A stretch of 64,000 nt of DNA from Anisakis pegreffii (taxonomy: Eukaryota; Nematoda; Chromadorea; Rhabditida; Anisakidae). Within the stretch, counting starts at the first letter, position 1, and each line of letters starts with the position of its first letter. The notes beneath the pieces were generated by a model that was given only the letters and a program-made list of their open reading frames with translations, was not told the origin of the DNA and made no database searches. Below are positions 50,922 through 63,955 of this stretch, piece after piece. A program made the position numbers and the translations under genes. Location: contig JAPYMA010001355.1 of assembly GCA_035041965.1 (NCBI GenBank), forward strand, positions 38,564 through 102,563, given 5' to 3'.

Positions 50922-53900
50922 TCAGTCATACGGGGCTTTAACGTAACGATCGTAAGCCTCTTGAGTTGGATCGGCTGTGTCAATAGCACCGTAATTTGCA
51001 TTCGATACAGCAGTTTGATTGAACGCATCCGTCAGCTTGCCTTCGCCGTGATGCATCGGAATACCTTGTGGAGCGGACACTGTAAAAATGTGTTCGTTAG
51101 TGCAAGCATACTTGTTCTAACAACAGTATGATGTGAAGTGGGTGGAAGATAATTTGTGCCACAAAGTATGAGATGCTTATTTTACAATGACTTAGACTGA
51201 ACAATGTGAAACCATGGATTTGGATTATCATTATTATCATTGTTACTAATAACAGCAGGAGTACCAATATTGGTCCATCGATTGCCGTTATCAACGATAT
51301 CATTAGCATTTTTTTCATCATTATTAGAATGACCATAACAGCTAATAGTCTTATTGTGGTAGACTCGACTGATTCCAATCTTTCATCGATTAACTGAATC
51401 AATACACAGAAATTATAATCTTTAAACAGAACTCACTCAATGTTGCAGGAATATCATCATCTTCCTCATTCTCAAAGTTTTGACTATACTTAACGCCATC
51501 ACTCTTGAATAATCGGTTGAAACCAACATTCAACACGAGAACAATGAAGGCAATTGCTGAATATATTTGGAACGTCATTCGTGTACCTAAATTCATAAAA
51601 ACAATAATACGGTCTCTATTTGCTGTAGAACTTCATGAACATATTCACAAACTTTTTAGTGTTTCGAATTATGCAAAAGCAATTCATCAAATTCATCATG
51701 AATGCTTTTTAAGTAGAAATGTTCAGCGTTCTCCGAATCATAAACAAAATCAGCCGGATCAGGCTTGAAAATCTTAATTGCTGTCGAAATTGATCGTTAG
51801 TGTTCTTTCTCATGTTATGCTTGCTCATTTCCTTCGACGAATATGAAGCGCTCATATTAGATTAATTCTACACAGCGATACTCTTTCATGACAAATTTTC
51901 GTTCTTTTCAGATGTGCTCTAATCGCTCTCATCACTTTTATACAACGACAACGCGCTCATGATGTCTTTCTCTCATTGCTGCCATCCGATAACAAATTTG
52001 ATTTCTCTTCACTTTCTCATTCTTTTTCACACCGAATGCGTCTTCACCTTATTGACGATGCTCAGAAATGGGGTAATTAAGCCAACGGATCCGATTTTAA
52101 CACGATTCAGCTGATTAAGTCATCATCGATTTGGATTATCATCACCATCGATTGACTCTTACAAACGTTAACTAAGTTATGAAGCGTTTTGGGATCATGC
52201 TAACGCAACAGATTTTCAAACAAAAATACTCTTCAAAACAAACTTTCACTGAAAAAAATATTTTGCAAATACCAGAATTCAAAATGAACTGTTGCCTCAT
52301 AAAACTACCATATTTTATTTGCACATATAAATGCTCATTGGAATTTCTGCACTGAAAATTTTGATCAAGCAGCCAATATTGTGCAATCGGAATTTCACAA
52401 ATTATAATCTTTGAAACTGACCAACAGAAGCGATGATGAAACCACCAACGATACTACCGAAACCCTTGCCAATGCCATGAAATAATAGCATACAGAGCGT
52501 TTGGGCCGTGGATTTCAACTGCGGAGGTGATATTAGTGAGATATATGACGATGCTGAAGCCCAGCAAGTTGCCAGAGTTATGCCTGAACAATCGAAAAAT
52601 GAATTGATAATAAGACTATAATGATATTGCTGTGATAAGATGGGAATTTTCTTAAAACAACATCAGATCAATAGATCAATAAAAAAATCAATGGCTTTTC
52701 TATCGTGCTGAAACTGATCTGTATGACTGTTGAATGATAAAGTCAGTGCTCAGTGATAAGAAGTAGTAATCAGCCTAAGAAGCCATTAGAATTGGCTAAC
52801 GCACCCCAGGCAATAAAACGAACGCTATACCAAAACGGAGTGACTAGGAATAAGATAGAAATGATTGTAATTTTTTGCAATTTTGCCTCGATGCTGATGA
52901 AAATTTTTGCCATCAATGCCAAAATCGTTACGTTGCATATGGCTAAATCTCAAAGAAGATCAGCTTTTGGAATGCGCAGATAAAACTGAAAAATAACCTT
53001 GCAGAGCCTGCAATGGAAGTACCATCCATGGATTGGTGAGTAAGCTTATGAAAAGGAAACGGAACACATTCGCGGCCAAACAAAAATACATAATCTGAAA
53101 TTGTTTTGCTTGAATATCAATTGATCGCAAGTGAATCAAGAACAGTGCCTAAGCTAGACTACAATATCAGCTGAAGATGTTGATAATATTGCCTATAATA
53201 TTGTTAAGAATACGTAACACTAACGGATTATCAAGAACGACAGCATATGTTATATTATGAATATCTGCGTGAACGTTAGTCCTTTGTGTTGTGAGATCTA
53301 CGTGTTGATGTTTGTTCAGAATATTCATGATATTATTAATCAAAGATAATAATTATCAATTAGATAATGATTAGCAGATAACTGGTGGAAAATCTTCATA
53401 AAAGGTGGTGCATTAAAAATGTGGATAATTCGCGAAATTCCATCACCAATTGAGAAAGTATTCAAAAATTTCACAATTTTCTATTCACTTTTGAATGTCC
53501 GAAATGGTTGATGAATCGGAAGCAAAAGAAATACGCAGCAATCTCGGAGCCATGGTTGATCACTGACGCTACACCAAATAAAGTTGGTGATCCACCAAAA
53601 TCCTGAAGATGCCAGAAAAGGAATCCGAATATAATCCCAGCTCCAAACCCGATGGTCGTTAGCGAGAGTAAGTAGAGCGCCACACGACCGCATAGAAGCG
53701 CTTTGATGGTGGCTAACCACAGCGAGCCCTCAGATGGCCCAGACTGAAAGTAGCAGTTCTTCGACATTTCAACATTAATCTCTCCAGATGCGATATCATC
53801 AAGTTGTTTCAAAAACCAATCTCATTCCGTAATTCACATTATGGATAGGTCTGAACAAATGAATTTGTGTGCTCAATTGATTTTCATTCAACTGAAACAA

Positions 53901-56900
53901 CGATCTGTTAGAAGTTCTTCAGTAGTTGAAAGACCAGAATATATTTCATCCAACTGAGCGATATGTTATTCATAATAACGCTATAAACTATATGTTCTAT
54001 CTAAATCGAAATATTTGAAGAAGGTGATAGGATATCGGTCAGAAGGAGTTGTTGACAGTCCAGAAGCCAGCAGTTAAAGTCCCTTGCCAACCTGTAGTTG
54101 TCGAGTCCTGGCTTTTTCGGCCACTGCCGGTGCTATTTCATCGATGCGGGTATCGATAACGGCGCATCCCACTTCATCCGGTCTCTGTTCGCCTCCGAAA
54201 CGAAATTGTGAGGCTAAAGCAGATAGCGATTAAGATTACATCATTGTAAACAACATAATCGCATTAATAGATCAAATACGGTCATATTCATTGATATGAT
54301 CGAATGAACCGAAATGATCATCATGTGGACAACAAACAACACATAAATATGTGGGCAGGTAATGCCTAGGCCATTTACATTCTACTTCAATATGTTCAAT
54401 TTATCATGTAAGCTTCATGATTCTTTTAGCGGCTGCTAAGCCAATAAGCTCCTAATTGAACTTCCATATAAGTCATTCCCATACAACCAACAGTGGATGA
54501 ATCAATTCTGTATCATTACGAAATGAATGAACGAGACGGATTGCAAAATCAATGGCCTCATAACGATTTCTTTATCCCTCCCTCTTCATCCTACATGAGA
54601 TTGTTAGAAATCAGTAAGCGTTGTCTCATAGATTCTTGAATTATCATCGAATAAATAATGCACTATAAGAAATCCAATCCATTTCATCGAGTCAACAGCA
54701 CAATATGGAAAACCCAATTTGTTGCTTTCGTCATGCCTTCAGTCTAACATAACACTTTCGCATTCAGGCTAACATCCACTGTTGGTTGTATTTACATTAA
54801 TCAAGGATGCAGACAATGAAGTGGACGTCTGTCAGTAGGTAATTTTCTAGTGAAAGCGCTCTTTGTGCTTCCCGTACGTGAGAAGGAATTGAAACAATCA
54901 ATTAAACCGATGAGAAGATATAGTCAGAAGCTTAGATGAATGTGATAAAGAGATATCGAAGGATACACCTATTACAGAAAGGATTCAAGCTAATATATCT
55001 ATCTTCCTGTTGTATTATTTATGTCTATATCGGATAAATATCCGCATTTATAGACAGACGTTTATTCTAATATGTATAGTTATTCCAGTTACATTTCATT
55101 TTGTTATATCCGTATCGTATCGGCTAAATACATTTCAAACACAAATACTTCATAGATTTTACAAACATATCCCCTGAATCATGAGTATTCGCCACTTCAT
55201 ATCTTCATTCATTCACTAATGTGCACTTGAATTATTAACTATTAATTCGCTGAGTGCATCAAGCATTGGTGATGGATTAGTTCATAGAACTGATTAAAAA
55301 TTCATAATTCTTGCAAACACCTCAGAATGAATCCAATTCAAAGATTAAGATTCATTTCTAAGAATCTTAGAGCATCTCTAAGCATTAAGTGGAATACGAT
55401 CTCTTATGTTTTAGACTTTTTCATCTTTTAGACTTAGTTCTCTTTTAATTTTGAATGAACATTTCTCTCTTACAATTGATATTGGACTCTTAATCGAGAA
55501 TGTGAAGTTTATTAGTGGAAATTATAACAGTAATTCTTTTCGTTTCTCATATGACCTTTTCGGTGTATAATTACATTTCTGAGTATTCCTGACGATCTTA
55601 AACTTATGATAGTTTCAGGAGAATGAAACTTTGAAAACGATCATCGCATTTTGAAGGAGTTTCGGAATGAAATATGCGCACTATGCAGTGCCATCATTCT
55701 ATGCTTCTCTCGTTTCTCGAACACTTTCGCACTCTCATTCTCTGTTCCTCTTTTATCATCTACGATGCAACGTGATCAACATCCGTAACAATACGCTTCG
55801 TAATACGCTTAATGATCAGTAGGCGGAATTTAAGAATTTATATTCATCAAATTATTTTGAGATTATTATCGTTTCATTTTATTAATTTTATGATTCAACT
55901 GATGCTATCATCATTATCATTATTATCGCTCATTTCGTCAGTATCATCAGCTTTGTACTGATCATTATTGGTATTGCTGTTACTGGACTTTAAGTAACGG
56001 TGATTGTTATTATATTTGTTACAGATTCATTATCATTGATTGCACCATTATCAATGATATCACGGCCATTCTTATCATGACACAATCAAATCAGTTCCAA
56101 AACTGAAGTATGTGATAACGATAACAGTTGTAACTCACCGACAAGCATGGCAGCCAGCATGAAAAGGGAGCACATCACAAAGCATAGTGTGTAGTTCTTT
56201 TCGGTTGTATTATCTGTTGGGCATGGATGATTTCGGAACGTATCCGAATAATCCAAGCCTATGCCCATGATGAACATCGCTAGACCCCAGCCCATACTCC
56301 CAAGCAAACGTATCTGGCCAAACTGAAAAGTTTTTAGTGTTATTATTACTCTCATTATTATCACTTTATCACTATCAGTGTTGTTTCGTTATTATCCTTA
56401 TCGTCATCACTGTCATCATTTTATTGGTAATATATTTATTTCAAGTTATCAGTAATTATCATTGTCGTCATTCTCGTCTTTGTTATAGTCTTCTTTGCGA
56501 GCATTTCTTCATACCATCAGCTGTCTATATCTCCATATCCCTCTTCCAACGATACCTTTCGGGGATCTTTGTGCAATGTTTTCGATGAAAAATACATTCT
56601 GAAGAAGTTTTCAGCGAAAAATGCTGACTATTCAGTGTTATCATTCCATATTTCTCTCGTTTCTCACGCTCCCTCCCATTTTTATTCTCTACTCCTCTTC
56701 ATCAAACAAAATGGAATCGTTTAAGGAAATCACAATATGACTGTGAGAATGAACATGTTTAGGGCATAATTGTTAATATTTCCTGAAACTATTACCTCAT
56801 ATTCGCATGATTATATTAAAAATCAACCATATTATGAAACAACTGTACAAAAATTATGGAAAAATATCGTCAAATGTTGACGACATTTTGCATATTATCA

Positions 56901-59900
56901 TTTCTCTATTACCCATTTCCATATTCATTATCACTGTTATTTTCAGTTAATGAACCTGCGGAATTAAAAGCGGTTTCAAAACAAAACAACATTTCAGTGA
57001 AAATGAGTGCGTGATTCATCTGATATGCTCATACAAAGATGAAACAAGAACGGCAAACTCTCCAGCTTACCTTTTTGGGTTCATCAGAAACACAAGTTAA
57101 TGTGACACTGTCGGCGAGTGCGATTGCGGGTGAGCTGAAGAACTCACCGAGAATGGTCAGCAACAGAAGGAGAAGAAACACCTGAAATCGCGTTGCTCAA
57201 CTGTTATTTTACATCCGAATCATATAAATTTTGATTGTTCAGTCAATTTTCACTGCATCGAATAGCCCAACGAATTCCGATTGGGTAATTTATGTTAAGT
57301 AACTGAGTGATTTATGTAATTCGCCCGATAAGAAAGACTCTACGAATGTAGCTGTTGACTGGAACAGATGGCGGAAATGAAGACATCAAATCTACAAGTA
57401 TCTTTCGTATAACAAGCAATCCAACTATAACAGTCAGGCACTATTACGGTCTATGAAATTGTTGCTGATTCAGAAATTGTTCATGAGTTTCCACTGATCA
57501 AGCTAATCGTTCAATACGTTGAATGATCTTCAGATCAGCGATCTGCTTTGGCAACGCGAACAATTAGCTGAATGCATTGATGTGGATTTATCTGGATAGT
57601 TGGGCTATATCCGCATTCTAACTGCATTCATAACCTTCCTTGTTAATACCATTATTTTCAATGGTTTGGAATTCAGGACATAGCGAGAAACATGCAAACC
57701 TGTTCAACAGCTGGTTTCCTATAGACACGAGTGCTATGCGGAGGAGTGACGAGTACACCGTAAATCGATTCATCGTAATTGCACACCTGAATTGGGTTGC
57801 TTCAATGATATCAGTGTTATTGTTGGTATCACTAGTATTCTTATTGTTGCTATCAATATTGATGTTTTTGGCGGTATTCTTCACAACTCTTTCAGTTAGT
57901 TTGATGTAACTCGATTAGTCTGATGTAACTTCATTGCTTTTTCAATCAGTCTGATGTAACTCGATTCTTTGCTGCTTCATTTAATTGCTGCCGATGTAAA
58001 AAGCTGCATATTTTCGAATCACTACAACTAAACTCCTCACTGTGCGGTTAAATCGCATTATGTGCGTTTTGCTTAACTTAAAACTGATCTCATAATAAGC
58101 AATATATTCATTTAAAAAATGTTATGTTCAGTGAGACAGCACTAAATAATCTTGATTATCAACTATAGAATTTTATTAAAGTGATATGTTCTGAATAGAA
58201 AACTGAAAGTGAAGAAACAAACGAACATTATCACGTGTGATTAGCTCAGGTGCGAGTCCTGGCACAATGTCTTCTTTCCTCTCGTATGAACTCAAATCGA
58301 TGATCTTCTCGAGCAGCTCTGTAATTATTGCTATTCAATTCATCAGCGTAGTTGACCCATTCAGACGATTGAATTATTGTATTATTGAGTGAAACTCGCA
58401 CTTTTTTCATCACAGAATGCACTCACTCTGAATGGAATTGATTGAGGATGTTGAATTATAGCAATTATCAATTGAATTCGACATTTCTCTGAATTGCTTT
58501 AGTACGATGCGTATTTCATCTCATGTTATTGAAATACGTGTTACTCAAAGAGTATTTGAATTTTAGCGAATATTTTTTGCATAAATCTGCTATTTTATGT
58601 CACTTAGACGAGCGTGACTTCATCATGAATGAGTGTTTAGAGGAGTTTGGAGAATGCAAACACCCACAAGGTCTTAGCAGTTGTTCAGTGAGAACATCTA
58701 CACGAAAGAAAAAACTCCCCATTAGTGAGTGCACAATGCAAATGAATGCAGTGACTAATTCTGAGTGCACAATGCAAATGAATGCAGTGACTAATTCTGA
58801 GTGCACAATGCAAATGAATGCAGTGACTAATTCTGAGTGCACAATGCAAATGAATACAGTGACTAATTCAATCAGCAGCGGTCAGCCGGACTCGAACCAA
58901 CGATGTAACTAACAATAATTCAGTCTTTACACCCCAGTCATCACTTAACCTACGATTGAGATGAGGATTTCACAGTGACAAACAGTTTTTTACGCTGATA
59001 TCGTTAGGTAAATGGAGAGAATGTTGACAATAATGAAGACGAACAAAATTGTGACGAGTTGTACTTTCCGCTTGAACGAATATGTGAAAGTATTGAACTA
59101 CTTAATCCGTTTGGTTCTTAAGTGATTTACGGGACGACGAGAGCGATGAATCAAATTATGAAGATTATATGTAAGAAATTATTGACGTAATCATTTTCAT
59201 ACGGTTAACGAATCTCTATTGCATCCTTGGCGAAAAATTAGTGCATAAATTAATTCATAATGAGATGCGAACGGGAGCAGAGAATGAAAATTGGAGAAGA
59301 GTTTCAAAAATGCGAGAAATATAGAATGATAGCACTCAGTGATGTATGTATCGCACGGTTTGCTCTCGTCAAATGCCTTTCCGAGTACAGGTTTCGTGGA
59401 ATATGATATCAGCGAAGCCTTGGAAAATTTATTTGCTATGTAAGGTTTCAAAAAGTGTTTTTGTCGGAGATGAATTGAAGTTATCTGTGATAATAGCGAC
59501 AATATTGGATATTTGAATAAGTAGTGTTGATATTCCAAAAAAGATTGAATAATTGAACAAACAAATGAACAGTACCAATACTAAGGATACTCTTACTATA
59601 ATAGTAATCATAATGAATAGTAATACAATCAGAAATAATAATTTAATTAAAAAGCACTGAGCGATAACAAATGAAACTAATACGAGGTGCTTGTCGTTTC
59701 CTCCGTCCGATGCCAGCGGCTTCCTTCAAGTAGCCAATCGCTCCACCGTGAATAATTTGTCCGGCCGGTTCCAAATAGAAGCAATCCGATGTTGTATTGA
59801 ACAGTGGTGCCGTTACACAGTACGGTGTTAATGGCTGCACGAAACCAATGGCCAATGTGAAGATTATGAACGATGACAGTGAGAACATCAATAAGAGTTT

Positions 59901-61185
59901 ACCCTGAAAAATAGCATCACATTTCATGATGCATTTTCAACATTGGATTAGTTTTTGAAGCTAAACGTGCAACCAGATCTGGACTACGCTTAGTCTTAGG
60001 ATCATTGAGTGTCTACAGATGATTTCACACCAAAAAAATTTCACAAGAAACCATGAAACACATCGAAAATTGAGAATATACACGAGATCATGAATAATTC
60101 AATAATTGGGTCCACAAGACTTGTGCTTGCTCGGTTTATTATCAACGTCGAAAATTCGGTTGTTCTCATTTGATTGAATGAGATCATTTTAAAGATCATA
60201 AAATGAAATTTAGAATGTTAAGAGGAAGATTTGGAACTTTTATAGTGAGCATGTCAGTTGAGTTTCTTTCTGAAAGAAACAATCATTATCCCACACCTAG
60301 CATTACCACAACAGTTACAAAATTTCATAATCATCGCGATAGACTGAAGAACCGTGAAGGTTTCGTCTAACAACATGCAAGCAATTGTGTGAAATTGTCA
60401 ATTTGCGTGAAAATTTTCCGATGGTAAAAAAATTAATGAGCCAATATGTGAAAGAGTAATGTAATACAAGGCATATCTCTTCCTCAATTGCTCCACAATT
60501 GATCAGCAGCTACAACGCGATAATGATAAATGAGTGAAACACAAAGAATACATGATAATGATTCGAAATTCTCAGAAGAAATTATGACTTCAAGTGAAAT
60601 AATCAGAAATTTTAGGTTGTTCATCAAAATTGCTTCAGTAGAAACATGGAATATGCACGAGAGCTTGCCGAATGGAAACTTTTCAATGCAATCGGCAATA
60701 GATCTCTCAACATCAGAGTACATTGCTAGTGAAATAATTTGTGAGAAAGATGTATATTTCAACAATGGTAATATTTCAACTCTAATCAGCCTAATCATTG
60801 GTACAATTCTAATTACGATGATGATAGGAACAATGATTTGTGAAAGAGATATAGCCTTGTTAGTGAATGATTGTGGCATTTAACGAATTGGAACATAGTA
60901 TGAAATAAGGATTCGGGAGGAAATCAATGAATTCGACGATACCTTCTTGAAACGATCCGCGAAACTGCCCCAGAAAGGACTCGATGCGAATTCCACTAAC
61001 GGCCTTGCGCCCAGCAAAAAACCAGCCTGGGCAGCGTTCATGCCCAGCTGTTTGAAATAGATTCCCAATAACGGGAACAATGAACCGAATGAGGCAAAGA
61101 AACACAAGTAGAACAATCTTGAGACGAACGCCTCTCGACCATACTCTCGACCGAATAATTTCACGATACGTTCACCAGATTCCAT
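50922..61185 (-). CDS. MFSD6-like major facilitator superfamily transporter
   Basis: A twelve-helix membrane transporter of the MFSD6 group; substrate unknown. Exons, 5'-3' on minus: 61185-60943, 59903-59684, 57786-57700, 57181-57071, 56322-56139, 54213-54092, 53743-53489, 53094-52998, 52583-52422, 51586-51437, 51079-50922 (TGA at 50924-50922), about 596 codons. The N-terminal exon has ATG, then FGSLFPLLGIYFKQLGM and ARPLVEFASSPFWGSFADRF, the classical MFSD6 start. Then come KLLLMFSLSSFIIF; TILGEFFSSPAIALADS; RLLGSMGWGLAMFIMGIGLD; FLFWHLQDFGGSPTLFG; NHGSEIAAYFF; MVLPLQALQGITLATCWASA; GIGKGFGSIVGGF. The loop after the third helix has an NTT sequon and GRRKRQ. The cytoplasmic C-terminal tail follows an EDDD stretch. 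Exons 59684 (phase 1) and 57786 (phase 0) do not fit, so a small exon or another donor is missed there. Shorter than human MFSD6 (791 residues as I recall). Confidence 0.88.
51205..51345. repeat. Imperfect ATT/ATC-rich simple sequence in the last intron of the transporter gene
   Basis: Runs such as TTATCATTATTATCATTG, open in several frames on both strands with hydrophobic low-complexity products. Similar tracts lie at 55890-56090 and 56335-56480. Confidence 0.6.
51896..52080 (+). mobile_element. Diverged fragment of the MITE-like family, copy C
   Basis: TTCTTTTCAGATGTGCTCTAATCGCTCTCATCACTTTTAT aligns, in pieces, with the left end of copy B (TTCTTTTCAGACGTGTTGT..CACTCTCATAGCTATTA), and later TTTCTCATTCTTTTT fits its inner part. 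It lies in the intron between transporter exons 52583-52422 and 51586-51437. Confidence 0.55.
55681..55750 (-). repeat. Dispersed repeat family 2, copy 2
   Basis: Reverse-complement match to the 32437 copy (CTTCTCTCGTTTCTCGAACA, CTCTCATTCTCTGTTCC). It lies in a transporter intron. Confidence 0.6.
56629..56700 (-). repeat. Dispersed repeat family 2, copy 3
   Basis: TTCAGTGTTATCATTCCATA, then TTTCTCTCGTTTCTC, matches the 55681 copy and extends about 40 bp further on the left (CAGTG-CATCATTC shared). Confidence 0.6.
58246..58276 (+). other. tRNA-like fragment (A-box and T-arm motifs fused)
   Basis: GATTAGCTCAG, a typical D-arm/A-box, is followed at once by GTGCGAGTCCTGGCAC, resembling a T-arm and 3' acceptor. 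The anticodon part is absent and no full cloverleaf fits. A pseudogene or a chance match. Confidence 0.3.
58727..58870. repeat. 36-bp minisatellite, four units
   Basis: GAGTGCACAATGCAAATGAA, then TGCAGTGACTAATTCT, repeated at 58727, 58763, 58799 and 58835. The first three units are identical and the last has two changes. The unit is 12 codons, so an open frame runs through on plus (ECTMQMNAVTNS) and another on minus (HSELVTAFICIV). It lies in the transporter intron where a small exon is missing, but neither frame resembles the family. Confidence 0.9.
58868..58905 (-). other. tRNA T-arm-like fragment next to the minisatellite
   Basis: On the minus strand GTTGGTTCGAGTCCGGC gives a complete T-arm with the canonical B-box GGTTCGAGTCC, followed by TGACCGC as a possible acceptor strand. 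A matching 5' acceptor strand and D-arm were not found in the 90 bases upstream, so a whole tRNA is not supported. Confidence 0.35.
59262..59345 (+). repeat. Dispersed repeat family 2, copy 4
   Basis: Same orientation as the 32437 copy: GAGAATGAAAATTGGAGAAG, AAATGCGAGAAATATAGAAT. It lies in the second intron of the transporter gene. Confidence 0.6.
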
Positions 61186-63110
61186 TATTCAGACGTGATT
61201 CAAGCCAACTTCAGAGTGTTGAATAGTTTTTTATGACGATTCGATGTAAATAATAAGAATACTGATACTGACGAGCGATAATACGGCGGCTAGCAATAGG
61301 AACTAATTCAACAGAGATAAAGTAATAATAATAATTCCATTCGAGTCATCGATCTGAAAACGAATAAAACCCATAATAAGATTAAAAGCTAGAATTAAGA
61401 TTACTCTAGAGCAGTCGTTTATTGTGGACTTTCGCGAGTTCGTTGCTATCGTTAGGATTACTAATGATACAGGTGATGAAAATTTCGATGAAAATTGTGA
61501 TGAGTGAGTGATCAAATTTTATTGTCTTTGTTTTAGAAGATAGACGACTGCTGGATTCATTTTATTGACTAGCTCTACATCTGATAGTTCAAACGTATTG
61601 ATGATTCGTTATCGGAGATGCAATATAATGCGATATCAGAGAGACGACATTCGAGCCGAACCAAAGAAAATCGAAGAAAAGAATATTCTAATAAAAGTCT
61701 CCGAATACGTACATAACGAAACGCGAACATGGATACATATAAATATTCGAATTTTTTTCAATTTCAGCTAATAGCTTCATCGAGAACAGAACACAGAGAA
61801 GGCGAAGACAGACTTCATTCTCCCGTTAATCCTTCTTCGCTGTTGTTGTTGTTGTTATTCACTTCTGCTGCTGATAAATGTTGTTGGCTGATGCTAAAAA
61901 GCGACACAGCACCGTTGAAGTGATGGCGTATTAAGCTGCTTGCTTATTCATCCAGGCCTACTAGGTTCGATTCATTCACGATTGGGCTCATGCGTATGGC
62001 TGTCGGCTTCAGGTTTCTAGTAACACACTCTCTGTGCGTTTAGTTTGTGACTGCTCGTTATGGCTTTTATTCAGCTTACTTTCACTTCATTGTTACGCTA
62101 GCTAGGTTGTTCTGCTGTGTTAGGTTTCTTGTTCTTTATTGGTCAAACGATCGCGTCGAGTAATACACGCAAACAGAAACAGAACTGGATCGATAGGCAC
62201 AGCAATATATGAGAAGATATAAACGGAATCAGCATGAGGAGATATAAACAGAGCCGATGATGAGGAGATAAGAAATACGGATTTGCCATGAGTAGGCATA
62301 GATTCACTAAGAGAGGATTAAGTGAGCTTAGAAAGAGAGGGAGATATGATACGCATGCATAGAAGCATAGACATGCGTGAGTGTGTTTGGTTATCTGCTG
62401 TAGGATATAAGAGGATGTTGTGGTAATATGTGGATTCGAAGGATTTTTGAATGTATAGCGGATAATGGATGCTGGTTATATCGCCTACATGACGCATTGA
62501 TGTACTCCATGACTATCTAAACTCCTTACTGAGCTAAAGTTCCATGTTCACGCTTTCTTTTCAACCCACATCTTTGATTTGCGAATATATATGTGTTCTG
62601 CTTGTTGCTATGTTGCTATCCTGTTAAATGTTTGAATATCTTTCTATTAATCTCACATGCTTTTGCTCCTTAGGAAATGTTTTTATGACTCACTAAAATG
62701 TCACATTTGCTAGTCAGTCAGCTGGGAACATCTCTAGCATACTTCGTGTTCATTTAGAAAACACTTACGCTTATTAATAAACTGGTAAACTTGAAAGGAA
62801 TAAGAGTCTTCTGAGTGATAAAGACTAAAGTCGGGAAACTGCTGTTATCTCGATGTGTTTGGGGAATATCACAACAGTCAGTCGTTTGGAAATCGTGGTA
62901 TTTCAAAGAATTTCTCGCCCAAACATCAGTGCGTAAGTGACATGAAGAACAAGAAAGTCGGTCATCAGATTCTTAGAAATTCTGTTAAAGAGACCAATCA
63001 GAGCTCATCAGAAAGCTTCAGTCACACGGTTGTGCTATTGAATGCTACCAGGTATCGATTACTGAAGTTTTGAATGTTGCGATTGGCAGTTCTGATTGCG
63101 ATAACAGCAA
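61186..63110. other. Upstream region of the MFSD6-like gene, no further gene seen
   Basis: The transporter promoter should lie just right of 61185; no specific element is recognised. Frames at 61565-61923 are short and unsupported. Related purine-rich phrases (GAGATATAAACAGA, GAGATAAGAAAT) recur at 62210-62280. Confidence 0.45.
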
Positions 63111-63116
63111 AAATGA

Positions 63117-63278
63117 CGACAGTAATAATAATGATGGTAACAGTAATAATCGTAATAGTAATCAAGTAATAATAGTAAATAATAACAGCAATAATAATTA
63201 ATAGTAATAATGATAACACTAATAATAATAAACAATAATAAGAATGTAAGTAGAACTAATAATGTAAATAATAATAAC

Positions 63279-63336
<58 letters not shown>

Positions 63337-63544
63337 TTAATATATAATAATAATACTATTAATATGAACAATAGTAATAATATCACCAATAATAATGATA
63401 ATATGAGTAATGATAATAAAACGAACAATAATAACAACATGAATAATAATAATATAAATAATGCTGATAATTTGAATAGTAGAAGTAATAATAATGGTAA
63501 TATAAATAATAGTAATAATAATAATGGTAATATAAATAATAGTA

Positions 63545-63596
<52 letters not shown>

Positions 63597-63776
63597 TAAT
63601 AATAATAATAGTAATAATAATATTAGTAATAATAATGATAATAATAATAATAGTATAAATATTGCTAATAATATGAATAATAATAACAATAATAATAATA
63701 TAAATAATAGTAATAATATGAATAATAATAGTAATATAATAATAATTAATAATAATAATAATAACATAAATATTGC

Positions 63777-63848
<72 letters not shown>

Positions 63849-63955
63849 ATAATAATAATAATAATAATAATGAATAATAATAATAATAATAATAATATGA
63901 ATAATAATAATAATAATGAATAATAATAATAATAATATGAATAATAATAATAATA

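Noticed and set aside
58523..58912. Open frames with a 12-residue repeat on both strands
   Set aside because: The 36-bp unit has no stop in these frames, so openness is automatic; no family match or splice context.
63219..63852. Long Asn-rich (plus) and Leu/Ile-rich (minus) open frames
   Set aside because: Direct translation of the AAT triplet tract on both strands; no splice sites or other sequence.
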